Shown: positions 16,513 to 25,352 of the stretch, one piece after another | Position numbering within the stretch: the first letter of the stretch is position 1 | Layout: each line of letters starts with the position of its first letter | Source: Saprospirales bacterium | GTDB lineage: Bacteria; Bacteroidota; Bacteroidia; Chitinophagales; Saprospiraceae | Length of the DNA: 64,000 nt | NCBI GenBank assembly: GCA_016719895.1 | Contig: JADJYG010000015.1 | Location: 1 to 64,000, forward strand | Reading direction: 5' to 3' | Program-made: the position numbers and the translations under genes | The notes under the pieces: generated by a model | Told to the model about the DNA's origin: nothing | Databases searched by the model: none | What the model saw: the letters and a program-made list of their open reading frames with translations, nothing else

Positions 16513-16753
16513 TTTAATGTTTAAACAGCAGAAAGAGATTTAACAAATAAGCCTGCGGCTTTTAGCGAAAAACCGTACCTTGCACCCCTGTTTCCGCCCG
16601 CCCTCATGGAAATATTGTCGCGCCCCGGCCAGTCCGCACTCCGCGGAACGATTTTTGCCGTGTGTGACACGTCTCCTATAATCTGTTGACCACTACCGCC
16701 ATTCCTGATCCTTCGGTTGGGTTAGACTGTCATTGTTCATCATTAATAACGCT

Positions 16754-17485
16754 ATGTTGAAACACATTTCTACGCTTGGCTTTTTTTTGCTGATCGCGTT
16801 CACTACTGTCGCACAAAAAAGGGAAAACCTGTTTGCCCGCCTGGGCATTAATGCCGGCGGTTCCAGGTTGTTTCACAGTACCCACTTCCAGGCGACCAAT
16901 TTGGTGGAAGTATATGAATTCGTGCAGATCAGCCATGACCCGCCGGAATCCTATACCTGGGACATTTTTGCGCAGGACTATGGCCTGCGTACCAGTTATT
17001 CCCAGGCGCGTTACGGCCTGAACCTTTTTCTGGCGCATAAATTATTTCCGGTATTCCTGAACATGGAATACATGTCTTCCCCGTCGAGTTACCAGAAAAT
17101 GTCTTTTGGCATTACACTGGGACTGGGCAAAGACTTCCGGCCTCGCGATTCCGACTTGTTTTTTTCGGCGCACGGCGGTTTTAAGCGCGTGTTCCGCGAT
17201 GCTGGTTTCGGCTCCGAAACGGTCACCTTCAGTACCAACCAGGAAGCCCGTGAAAAACTAGCTACCTTTTATAACCCAAGCAGGCCCCTGGGCGCACAAT
17301 CGGGCAATATGCTTGCCATGCGGGTCGGCTGCGGCCACGTTCTCGGCGGCGCCGAACGGGCGGCAATTGGCGCCGAATTGTACTTTGATTTGGACCTGAC
17401 CAACGAAACCGTGCGGCAATCGCGCATGACCAACGCCGGAATCAATATCTATTTCCGGTTCGACCTGGCCAATACGTCGTTCTAA
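16754..17485 (+). CDS. Secreted/outer-membrane protein of unknown function
   Basis: 243 aa from ATG (MLKHISTLG). Seen: signal peptide MLKHISTLGFFLLIAFTTVAQ. The mature part alternates polar and aromatic residues and contains several glycine-rich strands (SFGITLGLGKDF, MLAMRVGCGHVLGG, ending GINIYFRFDL), so a small outer-membrane barrel is likely. An upstream in-frame ATG would add seven residues before a normal signal peptide and was not used. No specific family is recognised. The stop codon coincides with the start of an inverted-repeat element. Confidence 0.7.
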   Translation: MLKHISTLGFFLLIAFTTVAQKRENLFARLGINAGGSRLFHSTHFQATNLVEVYEFVQISHDPPESYTWDIFAQDYGLRTSYSQARYGLNLFLAHKLFPVFLNMEYMSSPSSYQKMSFGITLGLGKDFRPRDSDLFFSAHGGFKRVFRDAGFGSETVTFSTNQEAREKLATFYNPSRPLGAQSGNMLAMRVGCGHVLGGAERAAIGAELYFDLDLTNETVRQSRMTNAGINIYFRFDLANTSF

Positions 17486-17643
17486 GCATGTTGGAGATTT
17501 TCCCGCCGGGCCCAAAACGGTTCTTTTTCCGCCATTTTCCGCCATTTTTCAGTCACAGAGTCCCCACTATGCTCCTTCAAAAACGCAAAAACTGACGCAA
17601 AAAGCCCTCGTTTTTGGCTCCGGCAGAAAATCCCCAACATGCT
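17485..17643. mobile_element. 159-bp inverted-repeat element, MITE- or REP-like
   Basis: The ends (17485-17511 and 17618-17643) are imperfect inverted repeats beginning AGCATGTTGG and continuing with ATTTTC and GCCGG. The similarity weakens after about 45 bases on each side. The right end recurs at 28220-28245 with one mismatch. There is no coding capacity and no obvious target duplication. It could be a non-autonomous transposable element or a repeated 3'-UTR structure. Confidence 0.5.
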
Positions 17644-17652
17644 AAATGTTAT

Positions 17653-18030
17653 ATGCAGAAAAACACATCGAAAAGTATAGCGGAATATACCGCCCGCTTC
17701 CCTGAAGATATCCGGGAAATCCTCGAAAATATCCGGCTGACAATTCGCGCCGCTGCACCAGACGCGGTGGAGACCATCAGTTATCAGATGCCCACCTTTA
17801 CGTTGTACGGAAATCTGGTTCATTTTGCCGCCCATAAAAAACACATCGGGTTTTATCCGGCGCCATCGGGTATTGCGGCATTTATAAGCGAATTATCGAC
17901 TTATAAGCATGCGAAAGGCTCGGTTCAGTTTCCATTGGATCAGCCTATACCGTACGACCTGATCGGCCGGATCGTTCAATTCCGGGCACAGGAAAATATG
18001 GAAAAGGCAAAAGGGAGGCGTAAAAACTAG
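17653..18030 (+). CDS. DUF1801 (YdhG-like) domain protein
   Basis: 125 aa from ATG (MQKNTSKSI). DUF1801 proteins, sometimes called iron chaperones by analogy with frataxin-like folds, have no settled role. Seen: the family pattern DIREILENIRLTIRAAAPDAVETISYQMPTF (spanning residues 17-48), HFAAHKKHIGFYP and FPLDQPIPYDLIGRIVQFR. The usual length is 115-145 aa. It lies directly after the inverted-repeat element; a longer frame would begin inside that element and was rejected. Confidence 0.9.
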   Translation: MQKNTSKSIAEYTARFPEDIREILENIRLTIRAAAPDAVETISYQMPTFTLYGNLVHFAAHKKHIGFYPAPSGIAAFISELSTYKHAKGSVQFPLDQPIPYDLIGRIVQFRAQENMEKAKGRRKN

Positions 18031-18089
18031 AAGCCGCCTCAAATTTTTTTGCAATTTTTCTAAAACCCGGGAACCTTTGTACCCGGCTA

Positions 18090-18122
18090 GCGCGTTTTGC
18101 CTTTTTACAGGGTAAAACGCGC
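18090..18122. promoter_or_regulatory. Hairpin between the DUF1801 and ECF sigma genes
   Basis: Arms 18090-18101 and 18111-18122 (GCGCGTTTTGCC / GGTAAAACGCGC) pair over 12 bp with one G-T wobble. Only short T-runs follow. It may be a weak terminator or a leader structure of the sigma gene, whose start is 32 bases on. Confidence 0.4.
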
Positions 18123-18153
18123 GTCGTTTTGCCCAAAATCAAAACCACCCGAA

Positions 18154-18789
18154 ATGGCAACCTTTACCATCATGGCAAACGAACTGACAACGGCCGGCTA
18201 CCAGCGCGTTTTTGAGCGAGAGTTTTACCCGCTTATGGACGCCGTGTACACGTTCGCGTACCGCCTGACCAACGACGCTACGCGGGCGGAAGACCTGACC
18301 CAGGAAACCTACCTGAAGGCATGGCGTTTTATGAACCGCTACCTGCCCGGCACCAACGCCAAGGCATGGCTGTTCCGCATCTGCCGCAACGCTTTCATCA
18401 ATGAGTACCGCACCGCGGTGCGCGAACCACGCAAGGTTGACTACGAAGACATCGTGGTCTATCACAACGAAGACGACCCGGTATCGCCGGCATATTCCGG
18501 CTTGCACGAAGAAATGGGCGGCCGCCTCATCGGCGATGAGGTGACCCGCGCCATCAATACGCTGACGCCGGAATTCCGCCTGGTGGTGCTGCTCGATCTC
18601 GAAGATTTCACCTACGAGGAAATCGCGGCGATCGCCAATATCCCAATCGGTACCGTACGCTCGCGCCTGCACCGCGCACGCAACATCCTGGCCAGCAAAC
18701 TCCGGGAATACGCGCAACAGGAGGGGTATGATGTGGAAGACGAAGCGCCGGCGCTCACGAACGACGAAAGCCGGTCGATTCTGACCTGA
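18154..18789 (+). CDS. ECF-type RNA polymerase sigma factor
   Basis: 211 aa from the ATG giving MATFTIMANEL; a second ATG six codons later (MANELTT) is equally possible. Seen: region 2 with DAVYTFAYRLTNDATRAEDLTQETYLKAW (about residues 30-60) and region 4 with FRLVVLLDLEDFTYEEIAAI and the recognition helix IPIGTVRSRLHRAR. It resembles group ECF factors of Bacteroidota that work with small anti-sigma partners. The next plus-strand gene, at 19166, encodes a small protein with a plausible anti-sigma-like tail. A terminator hairpin follows the stop codon. Confidence 0.93.
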   Translation: MATFTIMANELTTAGYQRVFEREFYPLMDAVYTFAYRLTNDATRAEDLTQETYLKAWRFMNRYLPGTNAKAWLFRICRNAFINEYRTAVREPRKVDYEDIVVYHNEDDPVSPAYSGLHEEMGGRLIGDEVTRAINTLTPEFRLVVLLDLEDFTYEEIAAIANIPIGTVRSRLHRARNILASKLREYAQQEGYDVEDEAPALTNDESRSILT

Positions 18790-19165
18790 TCACAAAAAGG
18801 GTTTACCCGGTAAGGCTCAGTGCCCCCGTGGTAAACCCTTCTGTTATACCGCCCCATTACCCGTAGAAAACAGTTTTTCACCACCAACCACATTTCGAAT
18901 TCACATCTCAAACGCTTAGTTTTCACCAGTCCTTGTTCTCCCGCAGGCCGGTTGTGTACATCGAAAAAAACGTTGACACGACTTCCCGCTCAACACCCAC
19001 TCGCATGTTGTACAGTTTTATTTCAGTAAAACAAACTACACGTCATAGTCAGATCGCCGGTTGGCAGCCGGGAATGGCCGTGCAGTTTGCCTGTACTTCC
19101 TTCGGTGGCGCGAAACGGCAGCACCCCTGGGGGCAGCGCACAGACACAAATTTTGTATTTGCAGC
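18790..19165. other. 376-bp intergenic region after the sigma gene
   Basis: Holds the terminator at 18797-18840; the remainder (about 18845-19165) shows no supported gene and would contain the promoter of the small protein at 19166. No exact TAnnTTTG box was found. Confidence 0.5.
18797..18840 (+). terminator. Terminator hairpin after the ECF sigma gene
   Basis: Perfect 11-bp stem AAGGGTTTACC (18797-18807) / GGTAAACCCTT (18830-18840), eight bases after the stop codon. The T-run is short, so efficiency is uncertain. Confidence 0.6.
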
Positions 19166-19414
19166 ATGAAAAACCCGCGTAAAGCATCCGGCAATTCGGT
19201 CGGCACGTTTGCAAGAGTCCTGGATCCGGTCCAACGTGACCTGGCCGATCTTCCGATCCTCATAGAACCCGATCTGCATGAACACCCCCAGGAACAACGC
19301 TCACCCGAGGAAGAATCCTTCCGGTCATTGTTACACACCGGGCTACCCCGACACAAGGCCCCTCAGACCTTGCGGGAACGAATCAGAAACCGTATTCAAA
19401 ACATGCCCGACTGA
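19166..19414 (+). CDS. Small hypothetical protein, possible anti-sigma partner
   Basis: 82 aa from ATG (MKNPRKASGNS). Seen: a charged, proline-rich chain with no membrane segment and no cysteines. The C-terminus LPRHKAPQTLRERIRNRI resembles the tail of zinc-type anti-sigma proteins that accompany ECF factors, but the zinc ligands are absent. Placement after the ECF gene and before a strong terminator supports expression. Function not assigned; a non-coding explanation is less likely given the reading frame and terminator. Confidence 0.5.
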   Translation: MKNPRKASGNSVGTFARVLDPVQRDLADLPILIEPDLHEHPQEQRSPEEESFRSLLHTGLPRHKAPQTLRERIRNRIQNMPD

Positions 19415-19467
19415 GTATTCCTGCTCTTACTCCTACCTTTTTTATTTCCCTTTTTGTACATTTTGCT

Positions 19468-19507
19468 ATCGCCGGAAGATTCAAGCGAATCGCTCCGGCG
19501 ATTTTTA
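19468..19507 (+). terminator. Rho-independent terminator
   Basis: Outer stem ATCGCCGGA (19468-19476) / TCCGGCGAT (19494-19502) with an inner GATTC/GAATC pairing, followed by TTTTATTT. It ends the small-protein transcript. Confidence 0.8.
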
Positions 19508-19641
19508 TTTAGCCTAATTGCCGCACACTGCTCGTTATGTGAAATTTATTTTCGTTTTTTGCTGGAATATGTGCGCTAATCGAATTACCGCGTACCGTTG
19601 TGTACGCAAGAAGTGATTATAATTCAAAAACTCGGACGATT

Positions 19642-20853
19642 ATGCCAGTTACCTTTCTTTGCGTATCCAGCTACTTCAAAGGCAATGACTTTCTGCGTGG
19701 AATGAAATCCACCGGTGCGACGGTTTACCTCGTTACCTCTAAAAAACTCGAAGAAAAACCTTGGGCGCGCGAAGCGCTCGACGATATTTTCTACGTGGAA
19801 CAAGGGCCCGAAAACTATTGGGATATGAACAGCGTCATCGCCGGGCTCGCCTGGCTGATGCGTACCAAAAAAATTGACCGCATCGTGGCGCTCGATGATT
19901 TCGACGTGGAAAAGGCCGCACACCTTCGGGAACACTTCCGCATACCCGGCATGGGCCAAACTACCTACCGGCACTTTCGCGACAAACTGGCCATGCGGAT
20001 GAAAGCCCAGGATGCGGGCATCCGGGTACCGGCATTTTCAGCCCTATTTAACGACGACGATATCCGCCACTTTGCCGCCACCATACCGGCGCCCTGGATC
20101 GTCAAACCGCGCGGACAAGCCTCGGCCACCGGCATGAAAAAAGTGCACCATGCCGACGAACTCTGGGCCCATCTGGAAACCCTCGGCGGCGAGCGCCACC
20201 AATACCTGGTCGAGCAGTTCAAGCCTGGCAATGTATACCACGTGGATGCCCTCACGATGAACGGGAAAATCCTCTTCGCACGGGCCTCGCAATACCTGGC
20301 GCCGCCGTTCGATGTAGCGCACGCAGGCGGTATTTTCCGCAGCGCTATCATGGAACAAGGCGATAAAGACGAAAAAGCCTTGTTGGATATGAATACCGAA
20401 GTGATGAACGCCTTTGGTATGCAACACAGCGCCAGCCATACCGAAGTGATCAAATGCCACGATGACGGGCAATTTTATTTCCTGGAAACAGCCTCCCGTG
20501 TCGGCGGCGCCCACATCGCCGAAATGGTCGAGATTGCCTGCGGCATCAATTTGTGGAAAGAATGGGCGCGCGTCGAATTTGCCGTTGCCGGCGGTACGCC
20601 ATACAAATTGCCAAAAGTGGAAAACAACTATGCCGGTATCATCGTATCGCTCACCCGGCAAGAGTGGCCGGATACCAGCCAGTTCAACGACCCCGAAATC
20701 GCCTGGCGCATGAACGATTTGAGTTACCACATTGGCCTGATCGTCAAATCGGCCAAACGCGCCCGCATACTCGAATTGCTTGACGACTATGCCCTGCGTA
20801 TCCAACGCGATTACCACGCCAGCGCGCCGGCGCCAAACAAGCCCCTCGTGTAG
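19642..20853 (+). CDS. ATP-grasp domain protein
   Basis: 403 aa from ATG (MPVTFLCVSSYF). ATP-grasp enzymes join a carboxylate to an amine or thiol through an acyl-phosphate; the substrate here is unknown. Seen: an N-terminal Rossmann-like region; AMRMKAQDAGIRVPAF, typical of the pre-ATP-grasp helix; the nucleotide-binding PWIVKPRGQASATGM; the EQF hinge; and the metal-binding FYFLETASRVGGAHIAEM with E and N/S-type ligands. The longer upstream frame starts at a poor site. It stands alone, followed by a weak hairpin (about 20868-20886) and a histidine kinase. Confidence 0.88.
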   Translation: MPVTFLCVSSYFKGNDFLRGMKSTGATVYLVTSKKLEEKPWAREALDDIFYVEQGPENYWDMNSVIAGLAWLMRTKKIDRIVALDDFDVEKAAHLREHFRIPGMGQTTYRHFRDKLAMRMKAQDAGIRVPAFSALFNDDDIRHFAATIPAPWIVKPRGQASATGMKKVHHADELWAHLETLGGERHQYLVEQFKPGNVYHVDALTMNGKILFARASQYLAPPFDVAHAGGIFRSAIMEQGDKDEKALLDMNTEVMNAFGMQHSASHTEVIKCHDDGQFYFLETASRVGGAHIAEMVEIACGINLWKEWARVEFAVAGGTPYKLPKVENNYAGIIVSLTRQEWPDTSQFNDPEIAWRMNDLSYHIGLIVKSAKRARILELLDDYALRIQRDYHASAPAPNKPLV

Positions 20854-20995
20854 CCCATTGGCCTTGAAACCCCTGTAAAAGGGTTAAGCTCAGGTTAATT
20901 TCTCCGGCAGCTTGCCGGACATGACATACTTTTGTTCAGTGAAACCGTTCAAGGGAAAAACACCCGAATACCGGTACCCACGCTCAACGCATTTC

Positions 20996-22465
20996 ATGAA
21001 CGCTCAACGAATACGCCTGATTATTGGCCTGATGACCGCTGCCCTCATCGGCGTTATCTGCCTGCAGATCTACTGGATCGGCTGGAGTATCCGGCTCAAT
21101 GAAGAACAGTTCGATAAAAACGTATATGCCGCACTGAACCGCGTGGCGGATAAATTACAGTATTACGAAGACCTGGCAGTATTGGAAGCCTTGAATTCCA
21201 CTTACCGGAACTCGAGCGAGGCGAACCGCAATATCCGCCGGGCCACCAAATTCCTTGAAAACGGCTATTCCACCCGCCGCATTACCCGTGCGGACAGCTT
21301 GCCAAATCCTGCCACCGGCACCGAAAGTTTTGAAGACAATATGACCCGGTGGGAACTCATGAAGGTCAGCCAACTCGTGGACTCCCGCCCCCTGGCCGAG
21401 CGTATACAGCTCGATTTGTTGTCTATGTCGCTGCAGGAAGAGCTCACCAGCCGGGGTATGAATACGCCGTATCAATACGGCGTATACGCCAAGGCGCGCA
21501 ACAGCTTCGTCGTCGTCAACGACCATTACGTGGTGGTTGACAACAGCCCGCAGGTTACCCATGGCGGCGCCGCCACCCTGTACAACTCTCCGTACCGGGT
21601 GGCCTTATTCCAAAAAGACATTGAATCGCCAGGCTACCTCTCCATCTATTTCCCCAACCGGACCAGCCTGGTTTTAGGCTCTGTTTGGAAAACCCTGCTG
21701 CTGTCGGTCATTTTTACCGGCATCATCCTCTTCTGTTTCTGGTACACCATTCAGGTCATTTACCGGCAAAAAAAACTCTCCGAAATGAAAACGGATTTCA
21801 TCAACAACATGACCCATGAGTTTAAAACGCCCATTGCCACCATATCCCTGGCCACCGATAGCATCGCAAGCCCGATGATTGTAAAGTACCCCGATAAGAT
21901 CAAACGCTTTGTCGATATCATCCGGCAGGAAAACCGCCGCATGAACAGCCAGGTGGAGCGGGTGTTGCAAATCGCCCAACTGGATAAAAAGGACTTCCAA
22001 CTCAAACTGAACGAGATCAATGTACACGAACTGATCCAGCAGGCGGTAGATAATTTCAGCCTCCAGATTGAAAACCGGGAAGGTACCTTACGGCTCGAAC
22101 TCGACGCGGAGCGCCCAATTATTGCCGGCGATGCCACCCACCTGGCCAGCGTGGTACACAACCTGCTCGATAACGCCAATAAATACAGCCCGGAAAAACC
22201 CGAAATTACCATCCGTACCCGGAATGTGCCAAACGGCCTGGAGATCACGGTAGAAGACAATGGCGTCGGGATCAGTAAAGAAGCCCGAAAGCACATTTTT
22301 GACAAGTTCTACCGCGTACATACCGGGAATATCCACGATGTCAAAGGGTTTGGCCTTGGATTGAGCTATGTTAAAGCCATTGTGACGGCGCATAAAGGCT
22401 TTGTCGACGTTCACAGCGAACCGGGTAAAGGCAGCGCATTCACCGTGACGCTTCCATTTGCATAA
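20996..22465 (+). CDS. Membrane sensor histidine kinase
   Basis: 489 aa from ATG (MNAQRIRLIIG). Seen: a first membrane helix (about residues 6-27), a 190-residue periplasmic sensor region without a recognised fold, a second helix (LLLSVIFTGIILFCFWYTI, about 225-247), the phospho-acceptor site MTHEFKTPIATI, N box NLLDNANKYSPEKP, G1 EDNGVGI and G2 GFGLGLSYVKAI. It autophosphorylates on the histidine and would pass the phosphate to a response regulator. No regulator gene is adjacent, which is unusual for this arrangement in Bacteroidota. Confidence 0.94.
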   Translation: MNAQRIRLIIGLMTAALIGVICLQIYWIGWSIRLNEEQFDKNVYAALNRVADKLQYYEDLAVLEALNSTYRNSSEANRNIRRATKFLENGYSTRRITRADSLPNPATGTESFEDNMTRWELMKVSQLVDSRPLAERIQLDLLSMSLQEELTSRGMNTPYQYGVYAKARNSFVVVNDHYVVVDNSPQVTHGGAATLYNSPYRVALFQKDIESPGYLSIYFPNRTSLVLGSVWKTLLLSVIFTGIILFCFWYTIQVIYRQKKLSEMKTDFINNMTHEFKTPIATISLATDSIASPMIVKYPDKIKRFVDIIRQENRRMNSQVERVLQIAQLDKKDFQLKLNEINVHELIQQAVDNFSLQIENREGTLRLELDAERPIIAGDATHLASVVHNLLDNANKYSPEKPEITIRTRNVPNGLEITVEDNGVGISKEARKHIFDKFYRVHTGNIHDVKGFGLGLSYVKAIVTAHKGFVDVHSEPGKGSAFTVTLPFA

Positions 22466-22603
22466 AAAAGAAAAATTTCCGTCTTGCCGATGACACAAAT
22501 TGGTGCGTAAATCATTGGAATCCAGGTATAAATTATTACCTTTAAGGAGCGGAAGGCTATACTCCATTGCCCGAAGTATAAGGTTTCACCAAATGGTTTT
22601 CCT

Positions 22604-23245
22604 ATGAAAAAGATACTTATCTGCGGGTTGCTCCTGACGCTGTTCGGCGCCTGCGTGGTTCCCTTGAATACCGGTTTTGAAAGCGCCCGGATGTTGAAAA
22701 AAGGCGAAACAGAACTGACCGGCAATTACACCCATTATTCGTTTTCCGATGAAGGCGAATCGGGTTCCGTCAACAACAACTTCGGCCTGCGCATTGGATA
22801 CGGATTTTCCGACCGCATCAATTTGAAATTGCGCTACGAACGCCTGGTACCCACAGAAGAAGGGGCTTCCGGCGTTAATTATATCGACCTGGCGCCAAAG
22901 TTCCGGTTATTACCGGGTAAAATTGCAGCCACGCTGCCCCTGGGCATGTATTTTTCCGAAGACGAAACAGAGTTTGTGATCAGTCCCAAAATGTTGTTTA
23001 CCTACCCGGCAAGCAACCGGTTTGAAGCTACGCTGGCTGCCAAAGCCGATATCTTTCCGGAAGACGATGGGAATGTTTACCTGGGATTCAATTTAGGCCT
23101 GGGGCTCAGCGCTAACCTCGACCGCTGGGCACTCCGGCCGGAAATAGGCCTGATGGTCGACCCCGACGAATCGGGACTCGTCTGGGCCTGGGGTATCGGT
23201 TTTGTAGCCGTGTTGCCCGGCAGGAACCCGGCGGCGCAACGGTGA
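22604..23245 (+). CDS. Outer-membrane lipoprotein, barrel-like, unknown function
   Basis: 213 aa. Seen: lipoprotein signal MKKILICGLLLTLFGAC with the lipobox cysteine at residue 17. The following region repeats strands such as GLRIGYGFSDRINLKLRYE, IDLAPKFRLLPGKIAATLP and LGFNLGLGLSANL, suggesting an 8-10-stranded barrel. No specific family is assigned. It sits between the kinase and pheS in the same direction, with 138 bases before it. Confidence 0.72.
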   Translation: MKKILICGLLLTLFGACVVPLNTGFESARMLKKGETELTGNYTHYSFSDEGESGSVNNNFGLRIGYGFSDRINLKLRYERLVPTEEGASGVNYIDLAPKFRLLPGKIAATLPLGMYFSEDETEFVISPKMLFTYPASNRFEATLAAKADIFPEDDGNVYLGFNLGLGLSANLDRWALRPEIGLMVDPDESGLVWAWGIGFVAVLPGRNPAAQR

Positions 23246-23305
23246 AAAATTGTCGATTTTTCCGACTTTTGCGCCTTCATTTGCTCAAAGAGAAAACCAG
23301 TACCC

Positions 23306-24337
23306 ATGTCTGATATCTTCACCAAAGTCCGCGAGGCTTCCAGTGCTTTAGAGGCTGAACAACTGCTTACGCCGCAAGCGCTGGAAACATTTCGCATACG
23401 CTATCTGGGCGCCAAGGGCCTGATCAAGTCGCTTATGGAAGAAATGCGCGACGTACCCAATGAACGCAAACGCGAATTCGGACAAGTAGTAAATGCCCTG
23501 AAACAACAGGCGGAAACACAGTTTCAGGCAGCAAAAGCCGCACTGGAAACACAGGCCGAACAATCCGCTACCGAACAACTTGACCTGACAGCCCCGGGCG
23601 AACCACTGCCCCTCGGTTCCCGGCACCCCATCTCGATCACGATGAACCGCGTTGTCGATATCTTCAAACGTATTGGCTTCGCAGTGGCCGACGGCCCCGA
23701 GATCGAACACGACTGGTACAATTTCACGGCTATGAATACGCCGGAAGACCACCCGGCGCGCGACATGCAAGACACGTTCTACGTGGTAGATGCTCCCGGA
23801 ATGCTGCTGCGCACCCATACCAGCAACGTACAGGCCCGGGTTATGACCACCCGGAAGCCCCCCATCCGGATCATCGCCCCCGGACGCGTATACCGCAACG
23901 AGACCATCTCGGCCCGCTCGCATGCCCAGTTCCACCAAGTAGAAGGACTGTATATTGACGAAGGCGTGTCCTTTGCCGATATGAAACAAACGCTCTTGTA
24001 CTTTGCCCGGGAGATGTTCGGCGCACCCAAAATCCGCCTCCGCCCGTCCTTTTTCCCCTTCACCGAGCCCAGTGCGGAAATGGACGTTTGGCTGGGTACC
24101 GATACCGAGGAGAACTGCCGCCTGACCAAAGGCACCGGTTGGCTGGAAATCCTCGGCTGCGGTATGGTTGACCCGCAAGTGCTCGAAAATTGCGGGATCG
24201 ACAGCCGCCAATATTCGGGATTTGCATTCGGGATGGGTATCGAACGCCAGGCGCTTCGCCTGTTTAATATTCCGGATATCAGGCTGTTGTTTGAGAATGA
24301 CGTCCGGATGTTGCAACAATTTATATCTTCCTTGTAA
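23306..24337 (+). CDS. pheS: Phenylalanyl-tRNA synthetase alpha subunit
   Basis: 343 aa, the usual length. It charges tRNA-Phe as an alpha2-beta2 enzyme with PheT. Seen: an N-terminal coiled coil (residues 10-90), class II motif 1 region NRVVDIFKRIGFAVADGPEIE, motif 2 PGRVYRNETISARSHAQFHQ (with the E and R used for ATP), VEGLYIDEGVSF, and motif 3 FAFGMGIERQALRLFNI. pheT is not in the window, a split commonly seen in Bacteroidota. Confidence 0.97.
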   Translation: MSDIFTKVREASSALEAEQLLTPQALETFRIRYLGAKGLIKSLMEEMRDVPNERKREFGQVVNALKQQAETQFQAAKAALETQAEQSATEQLDLTAPGEPLPLGSRHPISITMNRVVDIFKRIGFAVADGPEIEHDWYNFTAMNTPEDHPARDMQDTFYVVDAPGMLLRTHTSNVQARVMTTRKPPIRIIAPGRVYRNETISARSHAQFHQVEGLYIDEGVSFADMKQTLLYFAREMFGAPKIRLRPSFFPFTEPSAEMDVWLGTDTEENCRLTKGTGWLEILGCGMVDPQVLENCGIDSRQYSGFAFGMGIERQALRLFNIPDIRLLFENDVRMLQQFISSL

Positions 24338-24448
24338 ACCCGCCGCGCCTGCTGGGCGACGGGCGTATGGTATTTATCGAATAACTGGTACAATCTGCTG
24401 CAGAACGCCGTACCTTTTCTGTTGATCCGTTCACCAAATCAACTGACC

Positions 24449-25351
24449 ATGTTTCTCGCTATACTTGGCTTGTTTATCGCTGTCATTTCCACAACCATGT
24501 CGAAAGCCAACCCCAATCTGGGTATGTTTGGTAAATTGGGCCGCTACATAGGCATCGCCCTGGTGGCCTTGGGGGTGCTCACTTCCTGTTTGGTCCAAAT
24601 ATCGCCGGGCGAAGTGGGCGTCCAAACTCTTTTCGGCAAGGTCCAGCCGGGTATCCTGACGGAAGGCCTCAACGTGGTGAACCCGCTTGTGGAAGTGATT
24701 CATTTTGACATCAGAACTCAAAACTACACCATGTCGGGCATACACGATGAAGGCGAAAAAATGGGCGATGACGCCATTCGCGTACTCTCGGCAGATGGCC
24801 TGGAAGTGGAAATTGACATCACCGTACTTTTCCGGGTCATGCCGGATAAAGCGCCAGAGATTTTGCGCAATATCGGCAAAGGCTACCGCGATGTTATTGT
24901 TCGCCCGCTGGTGCGCACCAAAATTCGCGATTTTTCCGCTTACTACGACGCTGTCGCCCTGTATTCTACCAAACGCGACGAATTCCAACAGCGCCTGTTT
25001 GCCGCCATTGAGAAAGAGTTTAAAGACCGCGGGCTCGTCATGGAACAAGTGCTGGTTCGCAATATCAACCTGCCCGCTTCTGTAAAAGCCGCCATCGAAG
25101 CAAAAATCAATGCCGAACAGGAAGCGCAAAAAATGAAGTTTGTCCTCGATAAAGAACGACAGGAGGCCGATCGTAAACGGGTGGAAGCACAAGGCATCGC
25201 CGATTACCAGCGTATTCTGACGTTGTCCCTTACGGATAAATTGCTTCAGTACGAGCAAATAAAAGTTCAAAAGGAGCTGGTCGCCTCGCCAAACGCCAAG
25301 GTCATCGTACTGGGCAGCGGCAAAACAACGCCGCTTTTGATCGGGCAATAG
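24449..25351 (+). CDS. SPFH/prohibitin-family membrane protein
   Basis: 300 aa from ATG (MFLAILGLF); an upstream TTG would add nine residues. Seen: a hydrophobic N-terminus (two closely spaced helices up to about residue 50), then an SPFH domain starting VQISPGEVGVQTLFGKVQPGIL, with the prohibitin pattern RDVIVRPLVRTKIRDFSAYYDAVALYSTKR spread over about residues 150-180, and a long helical tail EAKINAEQEAQKMKFVLDKE. Prohibitin-like proteins form ring scaffolds in the membrane. Two bases separate it from the glycosyltransferase, so they are probably co-transcribed. Confidence 0.9.
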   Translation: MFLAILGLFIAVISTTMSKANPNLGMFGKLGRYIGIALVALGVLTSCLVQISPGEVGVQTLFGKVQPGILTEGLNVVNPLVEVIHFDIRTQNYTMSGIHDEGEKMGDDAIRVLSADGLEVEIDITVLFRVMPDKAPEILRNIGKGYRDVIVRPLVRTKIRDFSAYYDAVALYSTKRDEFQQRLFAAIEKEFKDRGLVMEQVLVRNINLPASVKAAIEAKINAEQEAQKMKFVLDKERQEADRKRVEAQGIADYQRILTLSLTDKLLQYEQIKVQKELVASPNAKVIVLGSGKTTPLLIGQ

Positions 25352-25352
25352 C

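Noticed and set aside
17521..17552. Repeated GCCATTTT units as a possible CRISPR or tandem array
   Set aside because: Only two short degenerate units inside the inverted-repeat element; no spacer structure.
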